Positions 18,847 through 27,410 of a stretch of DNA of 32,886 nt are shown here, in pieces. Location: positions 1 to 32,886 of the forward strand of contig CACOEA010000008.1 in assembly GCA_902626185.1 (NCBI GenBank). Reading direction: 5' to 3'. The stretch's first letter is position 1, and the number at the start of each line of letters is the position of its first letter. The position numbers were made by a program, and so were the translations under genes. The DNA comes from an uncultured Pelagibacteraceae bacterium (lineage in GTDB: Bacteria; Pseudomonadota; Alphaproteobacteria; Pelagibacterales; Pelagibacteraceae). The notes below the pieces were generated by a model. The model did not search any database, was not told the DNA's origin, and saw only the letters and a program-made list of their open reading frames with translations.

Positions 18847-19949
18847 ATTTTATAATACCATTTATAATACTTCTAACGATTGTTGTTTTTGTTCATGAAT
18901 ACGGTCATTACTATTTTGCAAAAAAATATGGTGTGGGTGTGACAGATTTTTCTATTGGATTTGGTAAAGAAATTTTTGGTTTTAACGATAAATCAGGTAC
19001 TAGATGGAAATTTTGTGCGATACCACTCGGTGGCTATGTTAAATTTTTTGGTGATAGAAATGTTTTTAGCCAAGCTGAACAAGAGGAACTTTTAAAAAGA
19101 TATGATAAAGCAGATCAAAATAAATTATTTGTAACAAAACCTCTTTATCAAAGATCTCTAATAGTTTTCGCTGGACCGCTAGCAAATTTTATTTTAGCAA
19201 TATTAATTTTTTCATTTATATATATTTTTTCTGGAAAGGATTTTACTCCCGCTCAAATTACTGAAGTACAAACTGGCAGTCCTGCTCATTCTGTGAAAAT
19301 CAAAAGTGGAGATTTGATTCTATCAATTAATGATAAAAAAGTAGGTAGTATTCTAGATGTCTCTACATATATTAATACTTCCACAACGAATGAAATTAAG
19401 ATTAATGTTTTAAGAAATAATGAAGAGCTTACATTTAACGTAATTCCACAAATAATAAAAACAGAAGACTCTTTAGGCAATGTAATAAATAAAAAAGTAA
19501 TTGGAATAAAGATTGCACCTCCTAATAATGAATTTAATAAAGAGCGGCTAGGTCCATCCACAGCTGTATACTATGCTGTCAAAGAAACCTGGTTTGTTAC
19601 AAAAGCATCCTTTGATTTTATTGTTTCATTTATGAGAGGCAAAGGAGACTCTAGTCAGTTAGGTGGACCAATAAAAATTGCAAAAATTACAGGTCAAGTT
19701 GCCCAAATTGGTTTTATAGCTTTTTTAAGCATCACTGCATATATCTCCATAAGTTTAGGATTTATTAACTTATTACCAATTCCGATGTTGGATGGTGGGC
19801 ATTTAATGTTCTATGCATTTGAGAAAGTTTTAGGGAGACCGCTTACTCAAAAAACTCAAGAGGGATTCTTTCGAATCGGGCTTTTTTTACTTATTTTTTT
19901 AATGCTATTTACTACAGTAAATGATTTAAGAGATTTAGGCTTATTTTAA
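18834..19949 (+). CDS. rseP: RIP metalloprotease RseP (site-2 protease family)
   Basis: VVFVHEYGHYYFAKKYGVGVTDFSIGFG, IPLGGYVKFFGD, PDZ-like SPAHSVKIKSGDLILSINDKKV, LLPIPMLDGGHLMFYAFEKVLGRPL. Confidence 0.92.
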   Translation: MEILNFIIPFIILLTIVVFVHEYGHYYFAKKYGVGVTDFSIGFGKEIFGFNDKSGTRWKFCAIPLGGYVKFFGDRNVFSQAEQEELLKRYDKADQNKLFVTKPLYQRSLIVFAGPLANFILAILIFSFIYIFSGKDFTPAQITEVQTGSPAHSVKIKSGDLILSINDKKVGSILDVSTYINTSTTNEIKINVLRNNEELTFNVIPQIIKTEDSLGNVINKKVIGIKIAPPNNEFNKERLGPSTAVYYAVKETWFVTKASFDFIVSFMRGKGDSSQLGGPIKIAKITGQVAQIGFIAFLSITAYISISLGFINLLPIPMLDGGHLMFYAFEKVLGRPLTQKTQEGFFRIGLFLLIFLMLFTTVNDLRDLGLF

Positions 19950-19993
19950 AGGCTTTTTGATCGTTAAAAAACTCAATAAAATCAGCCTTTTTT
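19948..19993 (+). terminator. Putative intrinsic terminator after rseP
   Basis: AAAGGCT (19948-19954) pairs with AGCCTTT (19984-19990), followed by T tract. Confidence 0.45.
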
Positions 19994-20094
19994 CATCATA
20001 CTAGATATAGTGTTAATATTTATGTGAAACACTAAAAAAGTGTTGATTTTATTAAGAAATTGTTGAAATTCAATACTAACCATAAGGGGCATAA

Positions 20095-20370
20095 ATGAAT
20101 AAAAAACAATTAGTAGCTAAAATATCGTCCACATTAGGTCAAAGCAAAGCCGATGCTGAGAGAACCTTTGATTCTATAACGACTATAATTTTAGATGCAT
20201 TGAAAAACGACGATACTGTTAAAATAGCAGGTTTTGGTACTTATAAAGTGGCTAAAAGAAAAGCTAGAGTAGGTAGAAATCCTAGAACAGGTGAGTCAAT
20301 TCAAATAGCAGCATCTCAAAAAGTTAAGTTTTTACCAGCTAAAAGCTTAAAAGAAATGTTTAATCGATAA
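20095..20370 (+). CDS. HU/IHF family DNA-binding protein
   Basis: MNKKQLVAKISSTLGQSKADAERTFDSI... VKIAGFGTYKVAKRKARVGRNPRTGESIQIAASQKVKFLPAKSLKEMFN. Confidence 0.95.
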   Translation: MNKKQLVAKISSTLGQSKADAERTFDSITTIILDALKNDDTVKIAGFGTYKVAKRKARVGRNPRTGESIQIAASQKVKFLPAKSLKEMFNR

Positions 20371-20378
20371 ACGTTATT

Positions 20379-20414
20379 TTTAGCCCTTATTTAATAAACT
20401 AAATAAGGGCTAAA
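20379..20414. terminator. Bidirectional-type intrinsic terminator hairpin after HU gene
   Basis: Perfect 15-bp inverted repeat TTTAGCCCTTATTTA (20379-20393) / TAAATAAGGGCTAAA (20400-20414), 6-nt loop. Confidence 0.75.
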
Positions 20415-20504
20415 CTACTTGCAAAAATTGCATAGCTAAATTCAACACATAACAATTCTTTTAAATTTTTTAATTTTTATAAGGACTCTTAACAAGGAGT
20501 TTTT

Positions 20505-21797
20505 ATGATTAACAAATTAATTAAGCTTATGGCTGTTTTAACCCTAACGTTAGGTTTCTCAGCCTCGGCATATGCTGATACGACGATGACTGCTGAAGGT
20601 CAGTACATCTTTAATTCACTAGCTTTTTATATAGGTGGAGTTCTAGTTGCTTTTATGGCTGCTGGTTTCTGTATGTTAGAAAGCGGATTAGTAACAACAA
20701 AGAGTGTTTCAACAATCGCAGCTAAAAATATTGGTAAGTTTGCAATTTGTTCAATGGTTTTCTTTTTTGTTGGATATAATTTAGCTTACGGTATTTCTGA
20801 AGGAGGATACATTGGATCATTTTCAATGTGGAGCGAAGGTTCTAAGTTGGACACAGGATATTCAGATAGTTCTGACTGGTTTTTTCAAACAATGTTCGTT
20901 TGTGCAACAGTTTCAATCGTTTCAGGAGCTGTAGCTGAAAGAATAAAAATTTGGCCATTCTTTGTATTTGCAGTTTTAATGTCAGGATTTATTTATCCAG
21001 TTTCAATGGGTTGGCAGTGGGGAGGCGGCTGGTTAAGCACAGCAGGCTTTTCTGATTTTGCTGGCTCTACATTAGTTCACGCTTGTGGTGGTGCCGCAGC
21101 TTTAGCTGGTGTTATAGTTCTTGGAGCTAGATCTGGAAGATTTACTTCTCAAGGCGGAAAAAGAGTGATGGTTCCATTCGCTGCTTCAAGTATTCCCTTA
21201 ACAACATTAGGTACATTTTTGTTATGGTTTGGTTGGTTTGGCTTTAATGGAATGAGTCAACTAGCAATGGGAACGTTTGATGACGTAACTGCTATTAGTA
21301 AAATTGCAGTAAACACTCATTTAGCTGGTGCAGCAGGAACTTTTGCAGGAGCAGTTGTGAGTCGTTTAATTGGTGGAAAAACAGATGTGATAATGATGTT
21401 AAATGGTGCACTAGCAGGTTTAGTTGCAATTACAGCAGAACCGCTTACGCCTAGTCCTTTAGCTGCAATAGTTATTGGAGCAATAGGTGCAATTATTATG
21501 TATTTCGGTACTAAAATGCTTGAAAGTTTTGGACTTGACGACGTAGTAGGCGCAATACCTGTACATATGTTTGCTGGTATCTTCGGTACTTTGGTCGTTC
21601 CTTTTACAAATGGAGACACATCTCTTGGAACTCAATTTGTTGGAACACTTTCAGTAGTCGCGTTTAGTTTTGTCTTATCTTACATTGTTTTTGTAGCTTT
21701 AAAATCTACAATTGGTTTAAGAATTAGTAAGGCAGCTGAAAAACTAGGAACTGATAAAGCAGAAATAGGAGTTGTTGCCTATTCGATAAGAGATTAA
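20505..21797 (+). CDS. amt: Ammonium transporter (Amt family)
   Basis: Signal peptide, FMAAGFCMLESGLV, ISEGGYIGS, DFAGSTLVHACGGAAALAGVIVLGARSGRF, GFNGMS, DDVVGAIPVHMFAGIFGTL. Confidence 0.95.
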   Translation: MINKLIKLMAVLTLTLGFSASAYADTTMTAEGQYIFNSLAFYIGGVLVAFMAAGFCMLESGLVTTKSVSTIAAKNIGKFAICSMVFFFVGYNLAYGISEGGYIGSFSMWSEGSKLDTGYSDSSDWFFQTMFVCATVSIVSGAVAERIKIWPFFVFAVLMSGFIYPVSMGWQWGGGWLSTAGFSDFAGSTLVHACGGAAALAGVIVLGARSGRFTSQGGKRVMVPFAASSIPLTTLGTFLLWFGWFGFNGMSQLAMGTFDDVTAISKIAVNTHLAGAAGTFAGAVVSRLIGGKTDVIMMLNGALAGLVAITAEPLTPSPLAAIVIGAIGAIIMYFGTKMLESFGLDDVVGAIPVHMFAGIFGTLVVPFTNGDTSLGTQFVGTLSVVAFSFVLSYIVFVALKSTIGLRISKAAEKLGTDKAEIGVVAYSIRD

Positions 21798-21827
21798 TTA
21801 CTTTTCCCTCGTTAGATAGTAATTAAG

Positions 21828-21853
21828 ATAAGGCCCGTTAATTCGGGCCTTAT
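21828..21853. terminator. Intrinsic terminator after amt
   Basis: ATAAGGCCCG (21828-21837) / CGGGCCTTAT (21844-21853), 6-nt loop TTAATT, followed by TTATTTT. Confidence 0.8.
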
Positions 21854-22860
21854 TTATTTTCATCCCACAATTTTTTATGATCTATAAATGGTGATACTCC
21901 GAAAACAGAATTTATATTAGCGCAATGATAAGCAAGGGCAGGCAAAGGTGAAAGACATGGATTTTTCTTATAAATTTCGTGCAAAGGTTTTTCCCATGGA
22001 TCAATCCATTGAATACCCATTTTTTCTAAATTAGCGTAATTTTCATCAACAATATTTTTACTGGTCATAAATGTGACTAAGCTCTCAGATACAAGTCTCC
22101 AATGGTATTTTTCACCAAGATAAATCTTCGTACTTTCATCTTTTGTATACAGGTAAGGATAATCAGAGGGAATCAATATTAAATCTTTATCAAAAATTGT
22201 GTAAAATTTTTCATAACTGAAAATCATTTCTGTTATCGCCTGAGGGGAGTGGATATAATCATCTTCTACAAAATAAAATAAGTCAAAATTCTCATTTTTT
22301 GCTATGATTAAAGAATTATAAAAGTTAGCCATATTCGCAAATTTAGCTTTAGAATAACCTTCTTTAATCTTAGATTTGAATTCCTCCAAATTAACAGAAA
22401 TAAAATTACTTTTAATGTTAGAATTTTTAAGAATTTCTTTAATAGTATAAATGTCTCCATCTATAGAATTTGTATCAGTTATGGATAATTCAAATTTAAT
22501 ATTAGGAAATATAGACTTTGCTTTCTTGATTGAATTTATCAAAGATCTTAATGTTCTCAAAGTGTATTCTTTTTTATCAAAATCAAATAATCTCCTCTTA
22601 TTTTGATCCATAATTAATTCTGATGTGCAAGTTCTTAAAATAATTTTGAATGAATTAATTTTCTTTTTAATTTTGATTTCACCAAGAGGTAAAGTTATTG
22701 ATTTCTTTCCAGGTATACTTAGCATTTCATCAAGATCTTTTTCTAAAGTTGGAGATCTAAATTGAGCCTGATCAATTATTTCAAAACCTAGAATCCTACA
22801 GACCTTGATAAATAATCTTTTAAAAAAATTGGTTTTATTTGAATTATTAATTTTTTTCAT
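21850..22860 (-). CDS. Glycosyltransferase-like hypothetical protein
   Basis: 336 aa; FEL SITDTNSIDGD... NFDLFYFVEDDYIHSPQAITEMIFSYEKFY suggests GT-A-like nucleotide-sugar binding DDxxH segment. Confidence 0.5.
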   Translation of the reverse strand: MKKINNSNKTNFFKRLFIKVCRILGFEIIDQAQFRSPTLEKDLDEMLSIPGKKSITLPLGEIKIKKKINSFKIILRTCTSELIMDQNKRRLFDFDKKEYTLRTLRSLINSIKKAKSIFPNIKFELSITDTNSIDGDIYTIKEILKNSNIKSNFISVNLEEFKSKIKEGYSKAKFANMANFYNSLIIAKNENFDLFYFVEDDYIHSPQAITEMIFSYEKFYTIFDKDLILIPSDYPYLYTKDESTKIYLGEKYHWRLVSESLVTFMTSKNIVDENYANLEKMGIQWIDPWEKPLHEIYKKNPCLSPLPALAYHCANINSVFGVSPFIDHKKLWDENK

Positions 22861-22898
22861 TATGACATAAGGTATATATTAGTTTATAATTTAGTTCT

Positions 22899-23297
22899 AT
22901 GAACATTAAATCATCTCAAAAATTAGTACAAGAAGCGGAAAAAGAAATTGAAACTTTAGACCCTCAAACGGTGAAACAATTAAGTGATAAAAATGAAATT
23001 ACCTTAATTGATATTAGAGATATTCGTGAGCTTTGGAACGAAGGAACAATTGAAAATTCAAAGCATATACCACGAGGCATGCTTGAATTTTGGTTAGATC
23101 CGGAGAGCACCTACTACAAATCAAATAAAGTGAGTGATATGAAAAAAATGGTCCTATATTGCGGGGCAGGTTTTCGTTCTGCTTTAGCTACAAAATCATT
23201 AGTGGATATGGGATTTAGAAATGTAGCACATGTAAGTGGTGGATTTGGAGCGTTAAAAGATGCAGGATTAAAAGTTGTTGTGAAAGAAAAGAAGTAA
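22899..23297 (+). CDS. Rhodanese-like domain protein
   Basis: LIDIRDIRELWNEGTIENSKHIPRGMLEFW, VLYCGAGFRSALATKSLVDMGFRNVAHVSGGFGALKDAG with active-site Cys. Confidence 0.92.
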   Translation: MNIKSSQKLVQEAEKEIETLDPQTVKQLSDKNEITLIDIRDIRELWNEGTIENSKHIPRGMLEFWLDPESTYYKSNKVSDMKKMVLYCGAGFRSALATKSLVDMGFRNVAHVSGGFGALKDAGLKVVVKEKK

Positions 23298-23298
23298 A

Positions 23299-23886
23299 TT
23301 ATTTATTCGCTTCATTAATCGCAAACTCAATTCTATCTTGTCCCCAAAATACTTTATTATTAGAAATAAAACTTGGTGCACCAAAAACACCTTTTTCATA
23401 AGCTTCATTTGTTTTTTTTCTAAGCAAATCTTTTATTGAAGATGATTGAGATCTGAGAAAAAAAGTTTTCGGATTAATATTTAAGTTTTTAAGTATTTTT
23501 TGAATAACACTCTCATCATTCATGTTCAATCCATCTCTCCAAATTGAGTCAAATATGTTGTCGATATAGTAACTTTTAATATTATCTTCTTCAGCAACTA
23601 AAACTCCTCGCATTAGGTTTAAACTTTTTATTGGAAAATAAGAATTGAATTTAAATTTGATTTTATTTTTTTCAGCGATGAGTTTACAATCACGTATCAT
23701 GTGTTTTGCCTTGGCCGGGATAAAAGCTGGTGCTTTTATTCCGTGTAAATTGTGTAAACCACCTAAAAGAATAGGCTTGTATATAACTTTTACAGTTTTT
23801 CTTCTTTCTATTAATTTGATTTCTTTGTGAGCTAAAAAGGAATAAGGACTTACAAAATCAAAATAAAAGTCAAAAGATTTAATCAT
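23299..23886 (-). CDS. DsbA-family / 2-hydroxychromene-2-carboxylate isomerase-like protein
   Basis: FDFYFDFVSPYSFLAHKEI, YKPILLGGLHN, EKGVFGAPSFISNNKVFWGQDRIEFAINE. Confidence 0.9.
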   Translation of the reverse strand: MIKSFDFYFDFVSPYSFLAHKEIKLIERRKTVKVIYKPILLGGLHNLHGIKAPAFIPAKAKHMIRDCKLIAEKNKIKFKFNSYFPIKSLNLMRGVLVAEEDNIKSYYIDNIFDSIWRDGLNMNDESVIQKILKNLNINPKTFFLRSQSSSIKDLLRKKTNEAYEKGVFGAPSFISNNKVFWGQDRIEFAINEANK

Positions 23887-24349
23887 TGAAATTAATTTTT
23901 TTTGAAAAAAAAATTCTTATAAACCAATAAATAAATAACCCTACTGGACCACTAAAGTATGTCAATATAAGAGAAACTATTACAAAAAATCTTGGCACCA
24001 TGTATTTTTGCGAGTCCCTGATAATCCATGCGCCCACAAAAAGGCTTATAGCTAAAAAATGTAACCAAAATATTAAAAGAAAACCCTCATCAGAAAACAT
24101 CGAGTACAATCCTTCTAAACCACTATATAACTCGAAACTGTCTAATATATTTCCGTTATTAAATATATTAATAGCAACAAACACATATGCAGAAGCTAAA
24201 ATCAACGGAGCAATTATAGATTGTATAAAAAAATTTGTAAAAAAGTTATTAGGCATTATTAAAAGCATTAACCAAAAAGGTATTACCCCCCAGTTTGCTA
24301 TCAAATAAATATTTTCATAGTTTAAAAAATTTAGAAGATCATTTATCAT
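23879..24349 (-). CDS. ABA4-like family membrane protein (DUF4281)
   Basis: LIANWGVIPFWLMLLIMP, DEGFLLIFWLHFLAISLFVGAWIIRDSQKYMVPRFFVIVSLILTYFSGPVGLFIY. Confidence 0.82.
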   Translation of the reverse strand: MINDLLNFLNYENIYLIANWGVIPFWLMLLIMPNNFFTNFFIQSIIAPLILASAYVFVAINIFNNGNILDSFELYSGLEGLYSMFSDEGFLLIFWLHFLAISLFVGAWIIRDSQKYMVPRFFVIVSLILTYFSGPVGLFIYWFIRIFFSKKINFND

Positions 24350-24375
24350 GTAAAATAATATAGTATATTAAACTA

Positions 24376-24936
24376 ATGAATCCCACATCAAATAAAAGTG
24401 ATTTTGAAGACCTAACTACAAATTTGAAAGATATGGCTTATTCATATTTAGAAAAATATAACCCTTCAAAACAACAATTAAAAGTTTACTTATTAAAAAA
24501 ATACCTCACTAAAATTAAAGGATCAAAATCAAAAAGAGAAGTCTCATTAATTATTGATAAAATTATAACAAACTTAGAAAAAAATAAAATACTTAATGAT
24601 GAAATGTATTCTGACTCTAAAGCTAGAATGTATTTAAGAAGAGGATATTCTTTAAATAAGATTAATCAGTCATTAAGAAATAAAGGAATTGAAAGTAAAT
24701 ACATTAAACAAAGTTTGGATAAGATAAAAGATAATGAAATTGAGCCTGACTTTGTTTCGGCGATAAAACTTTGTAAGAGAAGAAGAATTGGGCCATTAAG
24801 ACCACAAGCTAATAGAGAACTTTATTATAAAAAAGATATGGGGATATTGGCTAGAGGTGGTTTTAATTATGAATTGTCAAAAAGAGTTTTAGATCTTGAT
24901 GCTAATGAATTCAATAAATTTCTAAAAATTGTTTAA
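24376..24936 (+). CDS. recX: Regulatory protein RecX
   Basis: Repeated helix pattern: DEMYSDSKARMYLRRGYSLNKINQSLRNKGIESKYIKQSLDKI; DMGILARGGFNYELSKRVLD. Confidence 0.78.
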   Translation: MNPTSNKSDFEDLTTNLKDMAYSYLEKYNPSKQQLKVYLLKKYLTKIKGSKSKREVSLIIDKIITNLEKNKILNDEMYSDSKARMYLRRGYSLNKINQSLRNKGIESKYIKQSLDKIKDNEIEPDFVSAIKLCKRRRIGPLRPQANRELYYKKDMGILARGGFNYELSKRVLDLDANEFNKFLKIV

Positions 24937-25061
24937 TCTTTATTCTTATTATCTTTAACAATTTGGTCTAATTTGCGTTTAAGCAAATTCCTTACAATTA
25001 TAAAAAAAAGTACACCAAATAAGGTTACAGAGGTTATTATAATTAGTATTGTTTTAATCAT
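24933..25061 (-). CDS. Small single-TM protein (42 aa), not in the ORF track
   Basis: MIKTILIIITSVTLFGVLFFIIVRNLLKRKLDQIVKDNKNKD; overlaps the end of cysQ (25054) and the recX stop. Confidence 0.5.
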   Translation of the reverse strand: MIKTILIIITSVTLFGVLFFIIVRNLLKRKLDQIVKDNKNKD

Positions 25062-25833
25062 TTAAATTATCGCTTCGTCTAATTAAAATAGTTGGATTTT
25101 TATAGTCTTCTTTACCATAGATAAATTTTTCTTTTTCTAAACTTGTCACAATAGCTCCAGCATTTTCAGCGATTGCATGACCTGCTGCATCGTCCCATTC
25201 ATTTGCTCTTACTTTATCTAAATATAGATCATACTCTCCCGTGGCTATTAAACAATATTTATAGGAACTACTTAATTTTCTAAATGAGGTAACTTTAAAT
25301 TCTTTTAATTTATTTAAAATTAGTTCAGGTGGTTTTTTATTATTTGTTAAAGCATGAATTTCACCTTTGGGTGATTGTTTTTTACAGTTTAACTTTTTAT
25401 TCTGATTTTTTTCTAACAAATATGAACTATCTTTTCCGTAAGAGTAAAAAATTTGTTTTTTTTTTGGTACACCAATAATACCAAGAACTGGAAGTGTGTC
25501 TAATATCAAACCTGCGTTTAAAGTATACTCATTACGACCTGCAATATATTCTTTTGTTCCATCAATTGGGTCTATTAGCCAAAAAGTTTTTAATGTATTC
25601 TTTTTGTTTAAGTCGACCGTTTCTTCAGAAATTATTGGAATACTAGAGGTTAATTTACTAATCTTATTAGTAATAATTTCATTAACTTTTAAGTCTCCAT
25701 TAGTTACTGGAGATCCATCTTCTTTAGTCTTTATTTTAATGCCTTCTTTTTCAATTTTGATAGACTCTCTACCTGCTTCATCAAAGGTTGGAATTAAATT
25801 TTCAACAATGTCTTTTAGTTCTTTATTATTCAT
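25054..25833 (-). CDS. cysQ: 3'(2'),5'-bisphosphate nucleotidase CysQ (inositol monophosphatase superfamily)
   Basis: EDGSPVTNGDLKVNEII, PIISEETV, FWLIDPIDGTKEYIAGRNEYTLNAGLI, EWDDAAGHAIAENAGAIV. Confidence 0.9.
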   Translation of the reverse strand: MNNKELKDIVENLIPTFDEAGRESIKIEKEGIKIKTKEDGSPVTNGDLKVNEIITNKISKLTSSIPIISEETVDLNKKNTLKTFWLIDPIDGTKEYIAGRNEYTLNAGLILDTLPVLGIIGVPKKKQIFYSYGKDSSYLLEKNQNKKLNCKKQSPKGEIHALTNNKKPPELILNKLKEFKVTSFRKLSSSYKYCLIATGEYDLYLDKVRANEWDDAAGHAIAENAGAIVTSLEKEKFIYGKEDYKNPTILIRRSDNLND

Positions 25834-25999
25834 TACTGATTTTTTCTAAAGTAACGTTTTCAAGATTAATTACTTTTTTACCACAGTTTTGAAAATTTAC
25901 AGTAGCCATATTTTTGATAATAGATTGAATTTGACCAATACCCCAATTTTTTTCTAGTGGATTTACTACAAAATTACCTGGTTCTAGATCATATTGCAT
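25826..25999 (-). CDS. DUF3553 family protein (57 aa)
   Basis: MQYDLEPGNFVVNPLEKNWGIGQIQSIIKNMATVNFQNCGKKVINLENVTLEKISNE; ATG at 25997-25999 chosen instead of the 453-nt track ORF that runs antisense into mnmA. Confidence 0.8.
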   Translation of the reverse strand: MQYDLEPGNFVVNPLEKNWGIGQIQSIIKNMATVNFQNCGKKVINLENVTLEKISNE

Positions 26000-26036
26000 A
26001 ATGGAAAATTTATTTTTTTTATAATATACACACATC

Positions 26037-27170
26037 ATGATTAATTCACTAGGAATAAAAAAATCACCCAAAGACACAAAGGTAGTTGTTGCTATGTCAG
26101 GTGGAGTAGACTCGTCAGTGGTAGCAGCATTAATGAAACAAGAAGGGTATGATGTTACAGGTATTACCTTAAAATTATATGATGATACAAAAAAATCTAG
26201 TTCAGGCAGACAATGTTGTGCGGGGCAAGACATTTTAGATGCCAAAAGAGTTTCGGAAACACTAGATATTAAGCACAAAATATTATTTTATCAAAAAAAA
26301 TTCAAAAGTGAAGTGGTTGACTCTTTCATAGATAGCTACGTGTCCGGAGAAACGCCTATTCCTTGCGTTCAATGCAATCAAACAGTTAAATTTAGAGACT
26401 TATTTAAATATGCTAAAGAATTAAAAGCTGATGCTCTTGTAACTGGACACTATGTTACAAGAGTACAGAAAAATGGTCACGCAAATATGTATCGGGCAAA
26501 AGATACTAATCGCGATCAAAGTTATTTTTTATTTAGCACATCACAAGCTCAACTTGACTACTTAAGGTTTCCTCTAGGTGAAATAGATAAATTTGAAACA
26601 AGATCGTTAGCTAAAAAACTTAAACTTAATGTTGCAGATAAACCAGACAGCCAAGATATCTGTTTTGTTCCTAATGGTGATTACAGTTCTGTAATTAAGA
26701 AATTTAGACCGGAGTCCTTTAAGTCAGGTAAAATACTAAATGTTTTAGGAGAAGAAATAGGCCAACATGATGGGATAGTCAACTATACTATCGGACAAAG
26801 AAAAGGTATCAAAATTTCAAATAAAAATCCATTATACGTTGTAAATATAGATGCAAATAAGAATACAATTACTGTTGGGGAAAGAAATCTTTTAGAAATT
26901 CAAAAAATCAAATTAAGGGATGTAAACATATTAGGAGAAAAAAAAGAATTCGATAATGAAATTAGTATAAAAGTAAGATCAACTGGAAAACTTTTGAAAT
27001 CTAAAATTTTTTTTTCAAATAAAACTGAAGCAAATGTAGAAATTTTAGACAGAGAAACAGGTATCTCGCCGGGTCAAGCGTGCGTTTTTTATATGAAAGA
27101 TGAGTTTGGGGATAAACTACTTGGGGGTGGTTGGATTCACAAGACATTCAATAGAAATTTATCCACTTAG
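26037..27170 (+). CDS. mnmA: tRNA-specific 2-thiouridylase MnmA
   Basis: [89 protein letters not shown]. Confidence 0.96.
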   Translation: MINSLGIKKSPKDTKVVVAMSGGVDSSVVAALMKQEGYDVTGITLKLYDDTKKSSSGRQCCAGQDILDAKRVSETLDIKHKILFYQKKFKSEVVDSFIDSYVSGETPIPCVQCNQTVKFRDLFKYAKELKADALVTGHYVTRVQKNGHANMYRAKDTNRDQSYFLFSTSQAQLDYLRFPLGEIDKFETRSLAKKLKLNVADKPDSQDICFVPNGDYSSVIKKFRPESFKSGKILNVLGEEIGQHDGIVNYTIGQRKGIKISNKNPLYVVNIDANKNTITVGERNLLEIQKIKLRDVNILGEKKEFDNEISIKVRSTGKLLKSKIFFSNKTEANVEILDRETGISPGQACVFYMKDEFGDKLLGGGWIHKTFNRNLST

Positions 27171-27220
27171 TTAACAATCACTATTCTATCTCGTAATAAG
27201 TGATACTCTTTTTTTTTTAA

Positions 27221-27226
27221 TATGAT
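27221..27226 (+). promoter_or_regulatory. Possible -10 element upstream of the structured RNA candidate
   Basis: TATGAT at 27221-27226, about 10 nt upstream of the first hairpin region; no convincing -35 seen. Confidence 0.3.
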
Positions 27227-27234
27227 TTAATGAA

Positions 27235-27410
27235 ATTAATTAAGAGGCAACTCTTAACTGGCCATTTAGGGAAAAACCGAGAGGTTCAAGCTTAAAGGGC
27301 AGAAAGGTGAACCTAGTAGCGCTAGAATAGTTCATCGGGAAGGCTTGGCGGTAGCGCATACAACGACGAGCCAAAACTACTAAATTTCTGGGCGAAAGCC
27401 TAGAAATTTA
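27235..27410 (+). ncRNA. Candidate structured non-coding RNA, family not identified
   Basis: Locally GC-enriched intergenic segment with TTAAGAG-GCAA-CTCTTAA hairpin (27240-27257), AGGTTCA/TGAACCT (27282-27288 / 27308-27314), TAGTAG/CTACTA (27314-27319 / 27377-27382), GGCTTG/CGAGCC (27342-27347 / 27367-27372) and a 13-bp hairpin with GAAA loop (27381-27410). Strand is inferred. Confidence 0.6.

Noticed and set aside
25826-26278. Long track ORF of 150 aa antisense to mnmA start
   Set aside because: Only the C-terminal 57 residues match a family (DUF3553); the rest is antisense to the conserved MnmA N-terminus.
27346-27403. Possible tmRNA-like tag reading frame (AYNDEPKLLNFWAKA) inside the RNA candidate
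   Set aside because: No tRNA-like acceptor or T-arm sequences and the end does not resemble a proteolysis tag (ALAA-type); likely coincidental.
27235-27410. RNase P, SRP, 6S, glutamine or cobalamin riboswitch identity for the RNA candidate
   Set aside because: Hallmark motifs (GGAAAGUCCGG, GGAAGGNAGCAGCC, long central 6S stem, glnA-type core order) were not found by eye; cmscan is still needed.
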